A DNA stretch of 64,000 bases from Gracilaria domingensis (Eukaryota > Rhodophyta > Florideophyceae > Gracilariales > Gracilariaceae). Positions within the stretch are counted from its first letter, which is position 1. Each line of letters opens with the position of its first letter. Below, piece by piece: positions 1-11,151 of this stretch. The stretch lies in assembly GCA_022539475.1 (NCBI GenBank), contig VCMS01000002.1, positions 503,798 through 567,797 on the forward strand, written 5' to 3'. Made by a program: the position numbers and the translations under genes. The notes beneath the pieces were generated by a model. It saw nothing but the letters and a program-made list of their open reading frames with translations. It ran no database searches and was not told the DNA's origin.

Positions 1-96
1 TTTCAAAGAAGACCAAAAACTGGAAACCTCGTATTCGCCCTTAGGCACAGAGATATCGGCAATCACAAACGAGCTGTTCTTCTCAAGTACAGTGGC

Positions 97-624
97 TTGC
101 TGTCCATACATCCTTTTTCTTTCTCTCTCAAACCAAGTAACAGGATATCTTGGAAGGATGACGTATACAAACATGCTTTGTCTCCAAACAATCTTCTAGA
201 ACATATGGTCAAAATCGAAGAAAGCCGATCCGCAATTTCAGCTTTTGTAGAGTACGAAATGAATCATGTGAATCTTCTATCGAGCAGCCAGACCTCTGAT
301 CAGAGATGGTGGCTGCTCAGAACGACAGGAATATGCAGTACACCGTGCTACACTGCTATCAAATGTGGTCAGGGAAACATCTCTTACCTGTCTGAGATTG
401 AGACAGATATGAATTTGAGTCGAAATGAAAAAGAAAAATGGAACGTGCTTGTATCTCCGCGACAGCTGAACAAAGTCCTAGAACTTGGATGGAGAATTGA
501 ATTGCCCAGCCCTCGACGAAATAGAGTCGATGCCGGTCCGCACCGAGGTATGGAGTTCGACCAGCTCAAAGGCGATTTTGAGGATTTCATACTGGGACAA
601 AATGTACATCTTCTTTTGAAGTGA
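97..624 (+). CDS. Hypothetical ORF, unknown family
   Basis: This 175-codon open frame runs from an ATG to a TGA. I do not recognise the product. It is hydrophilic, with no signal peptide or membrane segment. It lies directly upstream of a longer decayed frame (650-2611) on the same strand but in a different phase, so the two may be parts of one broken transposon gene separated by an indel. Base composition is AT-rich like the surrounding transposon sequence and unlike the GC-rich gene island at 13-20 kb. Whether it is expressed is unknown. Confidence 0.25.
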   Translation: MLSIHPFSFSLKPSNRISWKDDVYKHALSPNNLLEHMVKIEESRSAISAFVEYEMNHVNLLSSSQTSDQRWWLLRTTGICSTPCYTAIKCGQGNISYLSEIETDMNLSRNEKEKWNVLVSPRQLNKVLELGWRIELPSPRRNRVDAGPHRGMEFDQLKGDFEDFILGQNVHLLLK

Positions 625-649
625 CCACGAAAGGAATTACTATCTTTCT

Positions 650-2611
650 GTGATACCCATAATATTTATAACGTGGGAAATGGTATGTCGCTGGCCAAAA
701 GAATATACGATCACTTCGAGACTTGATTCTGGAAATTACGAAAACGATGAGCACAACGAATTTCGTTCCCGACAGGACCGAGAAAATCCAGAACTTCAAA
801 TTCTGCCAGTGCTTGATAAGTCATTGTTTCACAAGCCAAACAGAATGACAGCTGCTCAGGCTGCAGGTTCTTTGAACGAAGAAAACATTCTACGATCTCT
901 CTGTCATGCGTGTGGCACTGGATTTGAAGAAGAAGCTTCTGACTCTCCTGAACACTGGGAACAAAAGTTGTCTGCCTTGGTCACGCGAGGGCTAGTGCAA
1001 GCAAAATTTGGACCCAGATTCTTGTCCAGTGTAGAGGCCATTGCAGCCATAAAGACCAGGGCTGAAAGCGACTTTTAACTTGCAGTTGCGGAATGCAAAA
1101 CACACAAAGGCTGTGCGCTTTTGGAATCTGAGGTTTTGGGTAATTCCTTATTGCCCACCAGATATATCTCAATTCGCATCACTCTTGACGACATTAAGAA
1201 ATTTTCGTCTGACGATGCACATCTTGAACACTCAGTACTACCCTCAAGCATTCAAAGCTTTTTGAAATGTGTTCCTTTCCCCTCGCACAGAGTCCAATTG
1301 GTACATCACGCAATGGTTTATGGTTTGTCTACGGCACTGTATGCTGTTTCGGGCCCAAATGGCCTTCAATATGTCGTCGATTTGCATATTCAGGATAACA
1401 GTCGTACATTGAAAGCGTTACGAACCGTCATATAATCTGTTCTAGAACCAAGAGGGAAACATTTGTTTGACCCGGACTAAAGACTTCCAAAATTTGTGGA
1501 ACACAATTCATACTTTCAGACGAGACAGAGCAGGAAGCTACATGTTTCTCTGGCAGTAACTGCTTTGAATCTAGCACAACAAACATACGAACCTCTGCCT
1601 GAAGCAAAGTATATTAGACCCACAGCCGTCAGGTTCTAAAATGAAGTTTGAAAATTGGGTACAGATACGTTTTCTAGGCAGGCCTATGAAAATTTCCCAC
1701 ACCGAGTGAAGACATTGGGACGGATTTCCAAAGTCTCCGATAGACAATTTGCAATGCTTCTGGTGAGCAGGCTGTACTCACGGAGACTGGTCCATACTAT
1801 ATCTGACCTTTGTAGGAAGAAGAATTTTGACCTTAAACAAGTATTATACAATGTGGGCTGTTAAACGTTACGAAGACTTATGTCTCAGAATATGAGCATG
1901 CGCTCATTTTTGAAAAAAGCGCTGGCCGAATATGACTTGCCGAAGGCAAACAGAGGTATGCAGAATCTGAGAGATTTGATTGGACAAAGACCACTCGCAG
2001 TTGCCGACAACATTTTTCTAGGTCCAACAGAAGAATGGAAGCGTCTTTTAAAACTATCTACGAGACGAAATGATCTAAAATTGTTCAGCACTGAAAAAGG
2101 GTGAGAGTTGCGAAGATCAGGAGAGCACAGACGAGTCATATTTGAATCAAGTCAAAAACTCGGTAAGAATGGGAAATCGTGCTGGGTTTGTGTTCCGTTT
2201 GGTTCTCCAGAAGAGAAAATGAATCCTGAGCAATGTCGGCGACGTCCGAAAACGATTTCTGTAAACTGCTATCGAGCTTATTTGTGTACATCACGAAGAT
2301 ATGTACTGAAAGCAGATGGAGCACTATGTTTATCTTCGCAGTCATGCTTCGAATACTTTTATTCTTCAAGGCATTTAGAACGACAAACTTCAGTGTATGT
2401 TCCGAAGAAAAGAAAAATTGTTCACGGACTCTCTAATAATCGCTCAATTAGAACCAAAATCTCTTCTGGAAGAAAAATAAAGTTTTCCGTAGACAAAGAA
2501 GCAACTAATGAAGATGATGATATAAGTTCAAATGCAAAAAGTGGTCCAAAGCGGTTTCGAATGCGTTTGCGACCACGAAAGCGATATAAGAAATGTAAAC
2601 GTCTGTCTTAA
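650..2611 (+). pseudogene. Decayed transposon-like ORF, possibly piggyBac-type C-terminus
   Basis: One phase stays mostly open for about 2 kb, in blocks 650-1078, 1121-1435, 1655-1864, 1880-2104 and 2108-2611, interrupted by in-frame stops. That is the pattern of an old nonsense-riddled gene. Near the end, at about 2230-2370, there is a spaced Cys pattern with the motifs RRRPKTISVNC, AYLC and SCFEYF. It resembles the zinc-ribbon tail of piggyBac-type transposases, followed here by a long basic tail. No DDD catalytic core could be recognised, so the family assignment is tentative. It could equally be another transposon or a decayed host gene. Confidence 0.3.
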
Positions 2612-3879
2612 AGCTGCGATGAACAGAACTTTAAAGAGTTTCAATTGTTCTCAAATGTTCATCAACTTGACTTAAAAAACAAGCGAATACATCCAGCATA
2701 CTTTTGACAACATGTACGAAGTAATTTGTTCACAGAAAGTTAATAAGGAGGAGGGTACATAATGTTTCATCTGAGGAGGAAGTGGAAGTTTCGGACATGG
2801 AAGACACTGTCTTCCATATGACATTCTAGCTGTTATAGCTGGAAAAGGCACTATTCCATTTGGGAGAGGGATTATTCCAAAAAATTGGAGCACATTACGA
2901 CGAGTTGCACTGCAATTTTGGGCTGTATAACATGTTTCATACAGTATAGAAAGCTAGGAGTGCCGAACATTGTTAGAAATGAAAAGAACTGCTCGTAAAA
3001 GGTCGAGAAAACGCGGAACACATAGCAAGGTTTCAATGTGCTGGCATAAATAATTAAAAAGATGTAGTAGAATGATATTGGGCCACGTTCGCTATTCCAT
3101 TTCTGTCTGACAAGGGTTAATGGAAACCCCAACCATGTTTGCTTTTGATTCTCTGGTGAGATCTCAACCTTATTTCTGGCTCGAGGCTATACTAAAAAGC
3201 AGAACTCGCATATATTCAATCTTCAGTCGCCATCATTGTACTACGCCGTGACTTCGTTCCCAGTGCTTACGACAAACTTTTCATAAATGCCTCGTCTTCC
3301 GAAAGCATCGGCCACTTTGAAGCTACTAAAAGATATGTTCGAGCGCGGTGAGATTAAAGGCAATGAAATGCATAAACAAATTTGGCTATCCAACAAAACT
3401 TTTCAACAACACAAGTTGACCAATTTTAGGGCCCAGTATTATCTCATGCGGAAACCCTACGAGCAGTTAGAAAGCAAATTTTGCCACAATATTCATCGGC
3501 GTTTCATCTTCTAAACAATTGTGAGAGAGAATCAGAGGCAAATTTGAATCGCAGTTGAACGCGTTGGGACTCCGATGAGGTTGAACAACAGGATGAACCC
3601 ATGTTGAACATGTTGAACTACAACACAGCACTCACCTTTTCTAGAGAAAAGGTAGAAATTGTTTTATTCTTCAATGCTTTAAAGGCTTTTTATCTCGCTA
3701 ACTCGCCATGACAAAGAGAACTTTACGATTCGGGAGGTAGGCGGAGGCGAAAGACCTGCTTTGCCTCACGCAGCTGGCACCAGCCGCTGCGTACAGCGTG
3801 TTCACCTGAACAGCGCTGCTGCCTATCCCAAACCGCATTTCAACTAGATAATGTGGGGCTCTGTCATTGTTGACCGCAA
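2612..3879. other. Intergenic, AT-rich, no clear gene
   Basis: I see no supportable gene in this stretch. A 75-codon ORF at 3287-3514 (+) begins with an ATG and looks protein-like at its start (MPRLPKASATL), but no family is recognisable and it stops early. The remainder probably includes the 3' end of the retrotransposon that follows on the minus strand. Its terminal repeat could not be located by eye. Confidence 0.4.
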
Positions 3880-6069
3880 TTAGAATTCGATCGAAACCAT
3901 TCGGCTTGGTTCGTCGGCGGTGTTGATTTTGGAAGGAACATAGAATAACACCGGTTCGATATTAAAAGCAGTACATTGAGCAGCCCACTTCCGACATCGT
4001 AGCAGAACCGGAATTGATGATGAGCGTCTCTTTAGTAGAGAGGAAAGAACGACCATAGAATCCAGAAAGAAACAAACTGTTTGGCCACGCACCCCTTTCT
4101 TGATAATGTATTCGAGCGCAAATAGGGCTGCGTCTGATTCCAAGCCATTGATATGCTCTTTGTAGTTCCAGAGATGACGGAAGACAGTACGCCATTCTGT
4201 TTGCTCGTAAACGTCTGCCACTTCTTGCGCAAATGTTGGAGTGACTGAGCCGAGCTGCGCTTCTTTAATCTGCATGTAATAGCTGGGAACTAAATTCCAA
4301 ATCTGCAATATTCACTGCTCTGACACCTGCGCGGCAACAACGGCACCTGCAGTTTTTGAAGCATCACATGAAATGATAGTTGTACAGATCGGCAGAGACA
4401 GCGAAATAAATGATAGTGGTAACAAGTTGAGCCCCATCAACATTTCTGATTGCACTCCCTGAAACACCAGGGTCAATACGTCATCGTCAGGTTCTTGAAT
4501 AATCTTGAGGCATGAATTTAAGCATGACAGTAAGGGCCTTCTCAGATGAAGTACCCATATAAGCTTGCCAATGTATATGCGCCATTCCGCCACTAAGACC
4601 GTCTTCTTTACAAGAAGCTTTTGTATGTCAGCTATAAGGTGAAGTGTTTTTGTTGTTTTCGGGTGTATGGTTTTTCGCTGCATGTCGAAATCGCACCCTA
4701 AGGAGGTGATGGTAGATTCAATGGCGGTGGTGAAGGGGCTAAATTTTGATGGCTTGATCGGGAGCTTGTTTGCTTGCAGTACTGTTCGCATGATTTGGTA
4801 CAGCGTTAGTAGTTGTTGCGGTGTCCATGTGTTCGCCAGGAGAGCAATGTCGTCAATTATAGGGAAAAGAAGTGGGTTTGCTGTTTTGATTTGAAAAGGG
4901 GCGTGCTCCTTAGATAGTGGCGTACGAGAAGAGTTCGCCGAGGGTGCCAGTCAGGATTGGCGGAATATATTGTATGATTCCTGGAGAAGGGAGCTGACGA
5001 AGTTGTGGCTGATGTAAACACTCCACTTAAAACCCATGGGCATCGTTCTCTGACATTGTCGAAGCCGGGCATTGGCCTTGGTTGCTAGTTGGGGGTTTTG
5101 CCAAGTATTTTCTTCTGAAGGTGATTCGGTAGATTCTTGAACACTACGGTAGGCCAGGGAAAAAAGCAGAGCCAGCCAGATAGAGAGTCGGATGTTGTGG
5201 AACATGTTGTCAATGTCGAAATATATCGCGGAATACGAACCAGGGGTTAATCTTGTCTTTTAAAAAAGGCTAGGATCGGGAAGCGATATATGGGGAGGGT
5301 CCGGAAGGAGATCGTTTTGTACGCGGGGCCAAGAAATTAACGGGTCTTGGGATGAAGATTTCGATACGGCGAAAAGCGTGAGAGTAATGGATCCGGCTTT
5401 GCTGTTGTAGTCGCTAGGTTCTTGGTCGGTGATTGACCAGTGCAACATGCCGGCATGGTGCGCAGGGGTTAGAAGCTCGATGTATTGTGTGTGATTGGAA
5501 TGAAGCTTGGAAGCTGGAGGTTGGTATCCAGTCTCAGCTGGAGAGAGCTTGCTAAATAGTTCCCGGTGGAACGAAAGGTTGGAGTCGGGATTGAAAAGAG
5601 ACTGGGTGTCACTCGGTAACCTTGATATCCAGAATGAACTGGGATCCTTGTTGCAATGGGCTTGGGGCTGTGGTAAAGAGAGCCTCGCAGCTTGTATCCG
5701 TTTGAAAGCTCCTTTTATAAAGGCACGTTCAGGAGTGTTAAGCTCAGCGTGCAGAATGTAGTAGAGATCGAAGGTACTCGCTGTTGAGGAAAATGGAATT
5801 TGGAGAGGTGGTGTGTTCTGAATGGTATTATATCTTAGCGCTCTAGCCAGGTTTGACTTGGATAGTCTTGTGGAAATGGAGTCGTGGGCTCCAAGTTGAT
5901 TCGGAGATGGATTTAAAAAGGAGCGGGATGCATGGAGTGGGGCAGATGGTCCGAAGTAAAGGTGATAGATGGTTTGAATGATGGGGTTTGTTCGAATGTG
6001 TTGCGATTCAGATCGAAGGGAGAGCGGGAGCGGAAACAGTTTGGGGGCAGCTGGTTTTTTTTCGAACAT
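3880..6069 (-). pseudogene. Reverse transcriptase / RNase H (pol) of DIRS-like element, interrupted
   Basis: The polymerase reads in a single phase from an ATG at 6069, which lies 8 bases past the gag stop, to 3880. It has in-frame stops at 5260-5262 (TAA), 4951-4953 (TGA) and 4312-4314 (TGA). RT landmarks in order are a finger region with LISWPRVQN (about 5330), motif A FDIDNMFHNI (about 5210), PMGFKWSVYISH (about 5020) and the catalytic IIDDIALLANTW (4860-4825). RNase H follows, with SCDAS (about 4375), an ESDAAL glutamate, FLDSMV and a closing NTADEPSR near 3900, which is characteristic of DIRS-type RNase H. All catalytic acids are visible. With the stops, the copy is probably inactive unless they are read through. 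Confidence 0.75.
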
Positions 6070-6077
6070 TCTGACAG

Positions 6078-7335
6078 TCAATGGCGCATTGCGGGTGGTT
6101 GCCCTCCTTGTGGGCTGTTGGCTGGTGTTGATGACGGCCTGTTTCGGGGCAAGGCTCGGTTCTCTTGCATCGCCTTGATGGCAGCCATACGCTTCTTTTG
6201 GAGTGACATCTTTCTCGTCATTATTTCCAGCAGGTCGTCTGAACTCATAGTGCCTTGGGGTGGTGATTCCAATATCTGACTTGCTGTGGTCCAAGCGTCG
6301 CGCCGATCTTTGTACTGGCCGATGGAGATTAACTCTTCCACGTACATGATTGCGCAAAGGCGGCGCAGTCCTGTTTCGATAGACAGTCGTTGCTCCAGTG
6401 CGTCTTTTGGGCGTTGGGTGCACTAATATTTCCAGATGGATCATCCTGCCGAGAACGAGGGCTTCCATCTCGGCTCCAAGCGGTTGGCCCGTGGAGGTGC
6501 GGCGCCAGTGGCGGAAGGACTGCGTCAGGAAGGTTGGTATGTCTGTGCCACCGGCTGTCATGCTCAGGTATATTGCTGGGCCCATCATACTTTCTACCAT
6601 CAAGCTGGCGCCTGACACTCCTTTCCCAGGATAGTGAATGAGGCCTTGCTTCCTGCCGTTGGCGAGGCCAACGGTAAATCCTTTTTGGTTGAGTATGGAT
6701 TTGGCTTTCTTTGCTGGAGGTTCATCCTCATCTTCAGATGATTTGTCATCTGCGTGGTGTTGGGGTTGGTGTGGGGCCGCAGCAGATGCAATGAGGTTAG
6801 CAAGGGACTGCGGGGGTGCGGAGTCTGGAGCTCGGATTGCTAGAGCGGAAGCGGGCGATTGAGAAGGTGGCTGAGACGGTGTTGTAGCGGGATTGGATGC
6901 GGTTCGTAGGGTTTTGAATTGCCACGTCACTGCCACTGTTGCTCCAAGAGCTGGGTCTGCTGGAATGGTACTGGGCGTGAGCGAGCTGTTGGCGATGAGT
7001 GCTGATGTCATTAGCGTACGAAGATTTGCCGGCTGCTCCTGAGACATTTTGAAAATGTCTTCGGATGATGTGCCCAGCAGTTTATCCAGATTGGCGACAT
7101 GCTCGTTTCCATATTTAGCTTCTAGATCGCGTAGCCTGAAGACTTTCTGGAGAAGGCGGGTTTTGTTTGCAGTGGAGGGAACTTCGTTGCGAGCGGCAGG
7201 AAGGGCGGATTGGATGATATTACGAAGCTGCGAATCAGACAGAGCGGTAAAGAAGTAGGATGCATCCTTGGTACGTAACGATCCGTACAAGACAGAGCTG
7301 GCACTTCCTTGCTGTCCTGCTGTTGGGTTGGACAT
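6078..7335 (-). pseudogene. Gag-like protein of the DIRS-like element, one frameshift
   Basis: The ATG at 7335 (MSNPTAGQQG) opens a protein of about 420 residues. The frame stays open much further upstream without a likely start. A leucine-rich first third is followed by an acidic/Lys patch (SSEDEDEPPAKKAK, about 6720) and a domain with MEALVLGRM (about 6460). From about 6408 the protein-like reading continues in another phase (DALEQRL...LRRLCAIMYVEELIS...) and stops at 6078. One extra base in the AAAA run at 6405-6408 (minus-strand sense) explains the change. The original phase stays open by chance into pol, giving a misleading 778-codon ORF. There is no zinc knuckle. The Gag role is inferred from position and composition. 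Confidence 0.5.
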
Positions 7336-7585
7336 GACTACTAAGAAACAGAGGGAATGAGGTGAGCTTTTCAGAGCAGCTGGGGGAAGAAGGTGGATTG
7401 GAGGGTCATGACAAGGGTGATGCAAGCAGGGCAGCGCTGATATAGCTTGGGTTTTCGAAGCGATCGTTGCGGAGGACGAAAGAAAAACCGTCACAAAAGA
7501 AAGGTGCGCAAAGTAGAGGGTAGCCACGAAGCGAAACTCAATGGGAATAATGGATTGCGGGCATAATCTGAAGCAAATGGTGCCT

Positions 7586-8529
7586 CTAATGGGCAAAAAT
7601 CATGGCCAAAATAGTTTCAGCGTCTTGTTTCAAACTGGCTTGATCTTGTTGAATGAGGCGGATGTTTAGAAGCCAGCTGTGTCCATTATCAACGTAATAC
7701 CTCAGGGAATTCAACGATTTCCATCGCCCATGGATTGCAATTTGCTCGACAGATTTTCCTTGCACAAACTGCTCTGTTGGTTTCCCAATCCGTGCAGAGT
7801 GCGTAGTGAACTTTGCGTGATGCAGGTTATACGATCTGGATACTTCTTTGATCTGTTTGAGATACGTAGCATATTTTAAGGATGTCACAAAGCTGTGGGA
7901 GTTGGCACAGGATGTGCGATATACTCGCAAGAACTAAATTACATCTTTGTCATAGATCAGGACGAACTGTAGTCTACCAGTTGATCGTGATGTATTTGTG
8001 TCAACAATGTTGATTCCAGCAGCATCTGATCCATGTGCAGATATTCGAACATCTCCTGGAAAGGCGATATTCACCCAGGATAATATGAGTGCTTCTGAAG
8101 CACGCAGAAAACCGGAATGAGAGATCAGAAGAACGGCGGCTGCTTCAACATTACCAGACGATAGCAACCGCCACGAAAAGGCTGAAGTCTTTTTTTTGTG
8201 AGCGGTGCAGAGCATTCCGTAGGAACAAGTCTTTTCTAACCTTGGATTGATCTCCTAGACAGTGAGAGATTTTGTTTCAGAAAAGGAAGTTCTAGTAAAA
8301 ACATGCACAATAGGTTTGCCATTTCTTGCCGCCTACCAGCGCGAGTATCCAAAGCGTGCATGTGATGAATGTATGCAGCAATTTTTTGATCCAAGGATTT
8401 GCAGGAACACGTTGCCTTCTTTAAAAAGTTTTGGAAGTTTGGTAGAGCACTGATGTACTTTTGCTTTGTGGCGTTTGTAATTGTTGCTGCAATTAGATAA
8501 AAGTCTTCAAAGAATTGGTCTGGAGACAT
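7586..8529 (-). pseudogene. Tyrosine recombinase of the DIRS-like element, interrupted
   Basis: The N-terminal helical (SAM-like core-binding) part lies at 8529-8236 and includes TKQKYISALPNFQNFL. The catalytic part follows in another phase from 8215 to 7586, with one stop at 7934. The first catalytic arginine is in SGFLRASEALILSW (about 8110). The H-x-x-R box is THSARIG (about 7800), followed by IHGRWKSLNSL and the nucleophile tyrosine in RYYVDNG (about 7690). All five signature positions are therefore recognisable. The block spacing matches DIRS-type recombinases rather than phage integrases. It is broken by one frameshift between 8236 and 8215 and one stop. A recombinase upstream of gag is unusual for the class. 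Confidence 0.75.
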
Positions 8530-9064
8530 AGACCTGATGCGGTGAGTGACCTTGTCGATAACGTCTGCTGCTGCAGTATTTGTGAGGTATTGGGATTGCA
8601 GTAGTGGGCTTGGCTGAGCTTGTGAGGCAAGAGAGCTGGAGACCGGGAGAGAAGGAAGAGAGAATGAAGGACAAAGGATGTCCTCTATAAAATTTCTGGA
8701 GAGGTTTGTTTCGGCGCGAAACGTGCACGAGGGTAGATGGAGGCCATATTGCTGGTGTTAAGAATATCAGGAAGCGTATTATTGTTAAGGCGCTGAATCA
8801 TAAGCGGTACGGCTAGGGAAGGTGAGCATGAAAGAGTCGACATCTCGAAGACGAAGCTCTAGAAGAGCGCGAGAGCGGAGCGGACGTTGGAAATTGCGCA
8901 GAAACTGGTGTAGCAGGCGCTGGAGTGTACGCCTTATGACCAATCTCCGCGCCGTCTCTGAATCGCTGATCCAAAGTCGCGCTCCGCTCCGCGATAAAAC
9001 GTCTTCTGCGTGCTTGGAAATTCTAATATCTCATTTCTCAATGGAATGATCCTTAAACAACTCA
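8530..9064. other. Intergenic
   Basis: No supportable gene. It probably contains the 5' end of the retrotransposon. A short arginine-rich ORF at 8822-9049 (+) coincides with a GC-rich patch of repeated GAGCGGAGCGG / CCGCTCCGC words and is unlikely to be coding. Confidence 0.4.
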
Positions 9065-9385
9065 GGGCATCCCCACCGGTTGAGACCAAATCCTATCCTA
9101 CAGAGTAGCCGATGTACTTCAGGGGCAGAATGACTTCCACGTTGCCAATGTGGCATAAATGTGGATGATGTGTCAGACCGCCCCAAATGATAGGCCGTGA
9201 TTTGGGATGGGGTCTGGCACAAGATGTTTTTGCATGATTTTTTAGGGCGGCTGAACTAAAACGCTCCACTTTTGGGGCAGATCTACTGTGTTTGGGCTGG
9301 CTTGACTAAGGTCGTGCCAATGTAGAGCCCCTGCAGAACCGGAAAATATGGGTTTTGGGATTTAGTCAAACCGGTGGGGATGCCC
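9065..9385. mobile_element. MITE with 17-bp perfect terminal inverted repeats
   Basis: The left end reads GGGCATCCCCACCGGTT and the right end is its exact reverse complement. Similarity between the arms continues for about 12 more bases with mismatches (both reach AAATCC). A 3-bp direct repeat TCA flanks the element (9062-9064 and 9386-9388), the target-site length of PIF/Harbinger elements. The 321-bp interior has no coding capacity. It is presumably mobilised in trans. Harbinger-type transposases occur elsewhere in this window (26.1 and 32.8 kb), but whether they share these ends was not shown. Confidence 0.75.
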
Positions 9386-9388
9386 TCA

Positions 9389-10494
9389 ACGTTGCTTGTC
9401 ATTGGGTATTGGTTTACCTTTTGATGTTAAAAAATGTAAGTTTGGTGTTCATGTAGTGGAAAATGGCAATTTTACTTGAATGTAGAGTTGCATGGCCTCG
9501 ACCTTTAGTCGAAATTGATTTTCTACACAAGACATGGATTGAAAAGAACGTGATCATAGACGAACAGCCAAAGTTCGGTGGATTTCATGCTGCACTGAAG
9601 AATCATCGCGAAAGGAGGTTCAATGAGGTTTACCCATCTTCTATAATTCTGCTATCATTTTCTTTGCATTGCCATGCGTTGCAGAAAAATAACTTGGGGT
9701 GGATCGGAAATGCAACTGAAATAATATACATGGACTTGGAACAAGCAAATTTTGAAGAATACTCTGAAGTTGAATGATAACAAAGATTTCATAGTGGTAT
9801 AAGAAGTTTTAGTAAAATCTTTGTGTTCATTAGAAGGGCAAACATGTATGTGACGTAGTAAACCTCAAAGAATTATTTTAGTTGCTAGGCAAAAACGATG
9901 CTACTTGCCAAACATTTTTTTGTAGATTGTGTTACTTTATGCTTTCTTTGTACCATAAAAGTGTTTTTTCAAAACTTTTAGTCCGAACTTTTTCGTGTTT
10001 GTGCGGAAGCATAGTAGCAGTATTTCAAACACCATGCATGATGCTGCTGATCTCTGTTTCACTGAATTTGGTGTGAATGCGGGGTAACGTTTCGTCAGTA
10101 AATCGAAACGGTCAACTTTTGCCTGACTCTCGGGTGAAGAAACATACATATCTCCCTAACTCTTCACCCTTACGCGTTTGTATTCTGTCAGAAGACGCCA
10201 AACAGGCTTTTAAGCATGCCCACTGACTTTCACGTCAATTGAAAGTGAGTCTGCGCTTCTACGTGATCAAGAATCACCATTAAAAAAGCGTAGTTTCCGA
10301 GAAACACAAAAACGGAATTTATTGCAAATCCACAAGTGAGCGAGCTCCCCATTCAAGTGAATGCCTCTCGCTTGCTCACGATCTCCTCACAAGCTCTAGT
10401 CAAACGTATCCCGCTCACCATGCGTAGCTCGCCATTGAAGCCGCACGAAAAGCGCGAAGCATACGAGCCATTCGTCTTCCTATCCGGTTAATCT
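9389..10494. other. Intergenic, with one unidentified ORF at 9463-9777 (+)
   Basis: The 104-codon ORF at 9463-9777 begins with an ATG (MAILLECRVAWPRP) and has a protein-like composition with a hydrophobic middle, but no family is recognisable. It could be a fragment of a decayed gene. The rest is AT-rich with nothing else supportable. Confidence 0.3.
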
Positions 10495-10935
10495 TTAACC
10501 TCGCAAAAAGAACCACAGAGAAGTATACAGATGCTCGAATGATACCCCGTAGATTTGAAATCCGGATGTCTTTCGGATATCATCTGGATATCTTACGTAC
10601 ATCCATGATATCCCTGTGACATCTAGTAGATATGACAGATGATGTACGGAATGATACTCTTTTGATGCCCTTGAGATATGAATCAACTACTTTGAAAGAT
10701 ATATGAGTGGATATGACAAATGATTTCGAAAACCAAAGCTGCTTCTCTTAGAAGTGCTCGGACATCATTTGGACATCCAGAAATTAGAAGAATATCATTG
10801 GTATGGATATTGTGAGCATTGGCGTGTATCCTATGTACATCGGCCGTATATCCAACTTCGAAAATCAGATGGATATCTGAGAAATCACTCGGATATCCAA
10901 AGCATATCTAAGGAATATCAAGCGAATATCAAAGT
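10495..10935. repeat. Degenerate GATATC-rich repeat block
   Basis: About 440 bp is packed with variants of GGATATC, GATATC, GGACATC and TGTACATC on both strands. Both flanks carry a CAGAGAA-type word in opposing contexts (about 10510 and about 10945). The block looks like a simple-motif satellite or the long, diverged inverted arms of a nonautonomous transposon. It has no coding potential. Confidence 0.5.
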
Positions 10936-11151
10936 GTTTCTCTGGGAACACGTCTCCACGGGGCTAGTGCGATCAAGTCTTCCAGCTCAGAAGCAGTCTC
11001 TTATTCCGCCACTCTCCTTAACTGCTGCGTGCGCAAGCGTCTAATACTTCGGCGATAATCTCTTCTCTCTTCTAGTCGCTTGCGCCGAATTGCTCCACAA
11101 GGAGCTGGCTTAACCGAATAACGAACTTTCGCCGGTGTTTTTGTGTCTGAG

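Larger units (their letters stand above)
3880..8529 (-). mobile_element. Tyrosine-recombinase (DIRS-like) retrotransposon, coding part
   Basis: Read on the minus strand, three coding blocks follow one another: a tyrosine recombinase (8529-7586), a Gag-like protein (7335-6078) and a reverse transcriptase with RNase H (6069-3880). A tyrosine recombinase joined to RT/RNase H defines the DIRS/Ngaro/PAT class, which integrates without a DDE integrase. In the described groups the recombinase usually follows RT/RNase H; here it comes first. No methyltransferase domain is seen. The termini (split direct or inverted repeats) were not found by eye, so the true ends lie outside the stated coordinates. 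Each block carries one or more interruptions. Confidence 0.75.

Noticed and set aside
5260..7596. A single 778-codon protein covering gag and the start of pol
   Set aside because: Protein-like reading changes phase at about 6408. The long frame stays open only because of a one-base indel, and gag and pol are separate with a stop and a new ATG at 6069.
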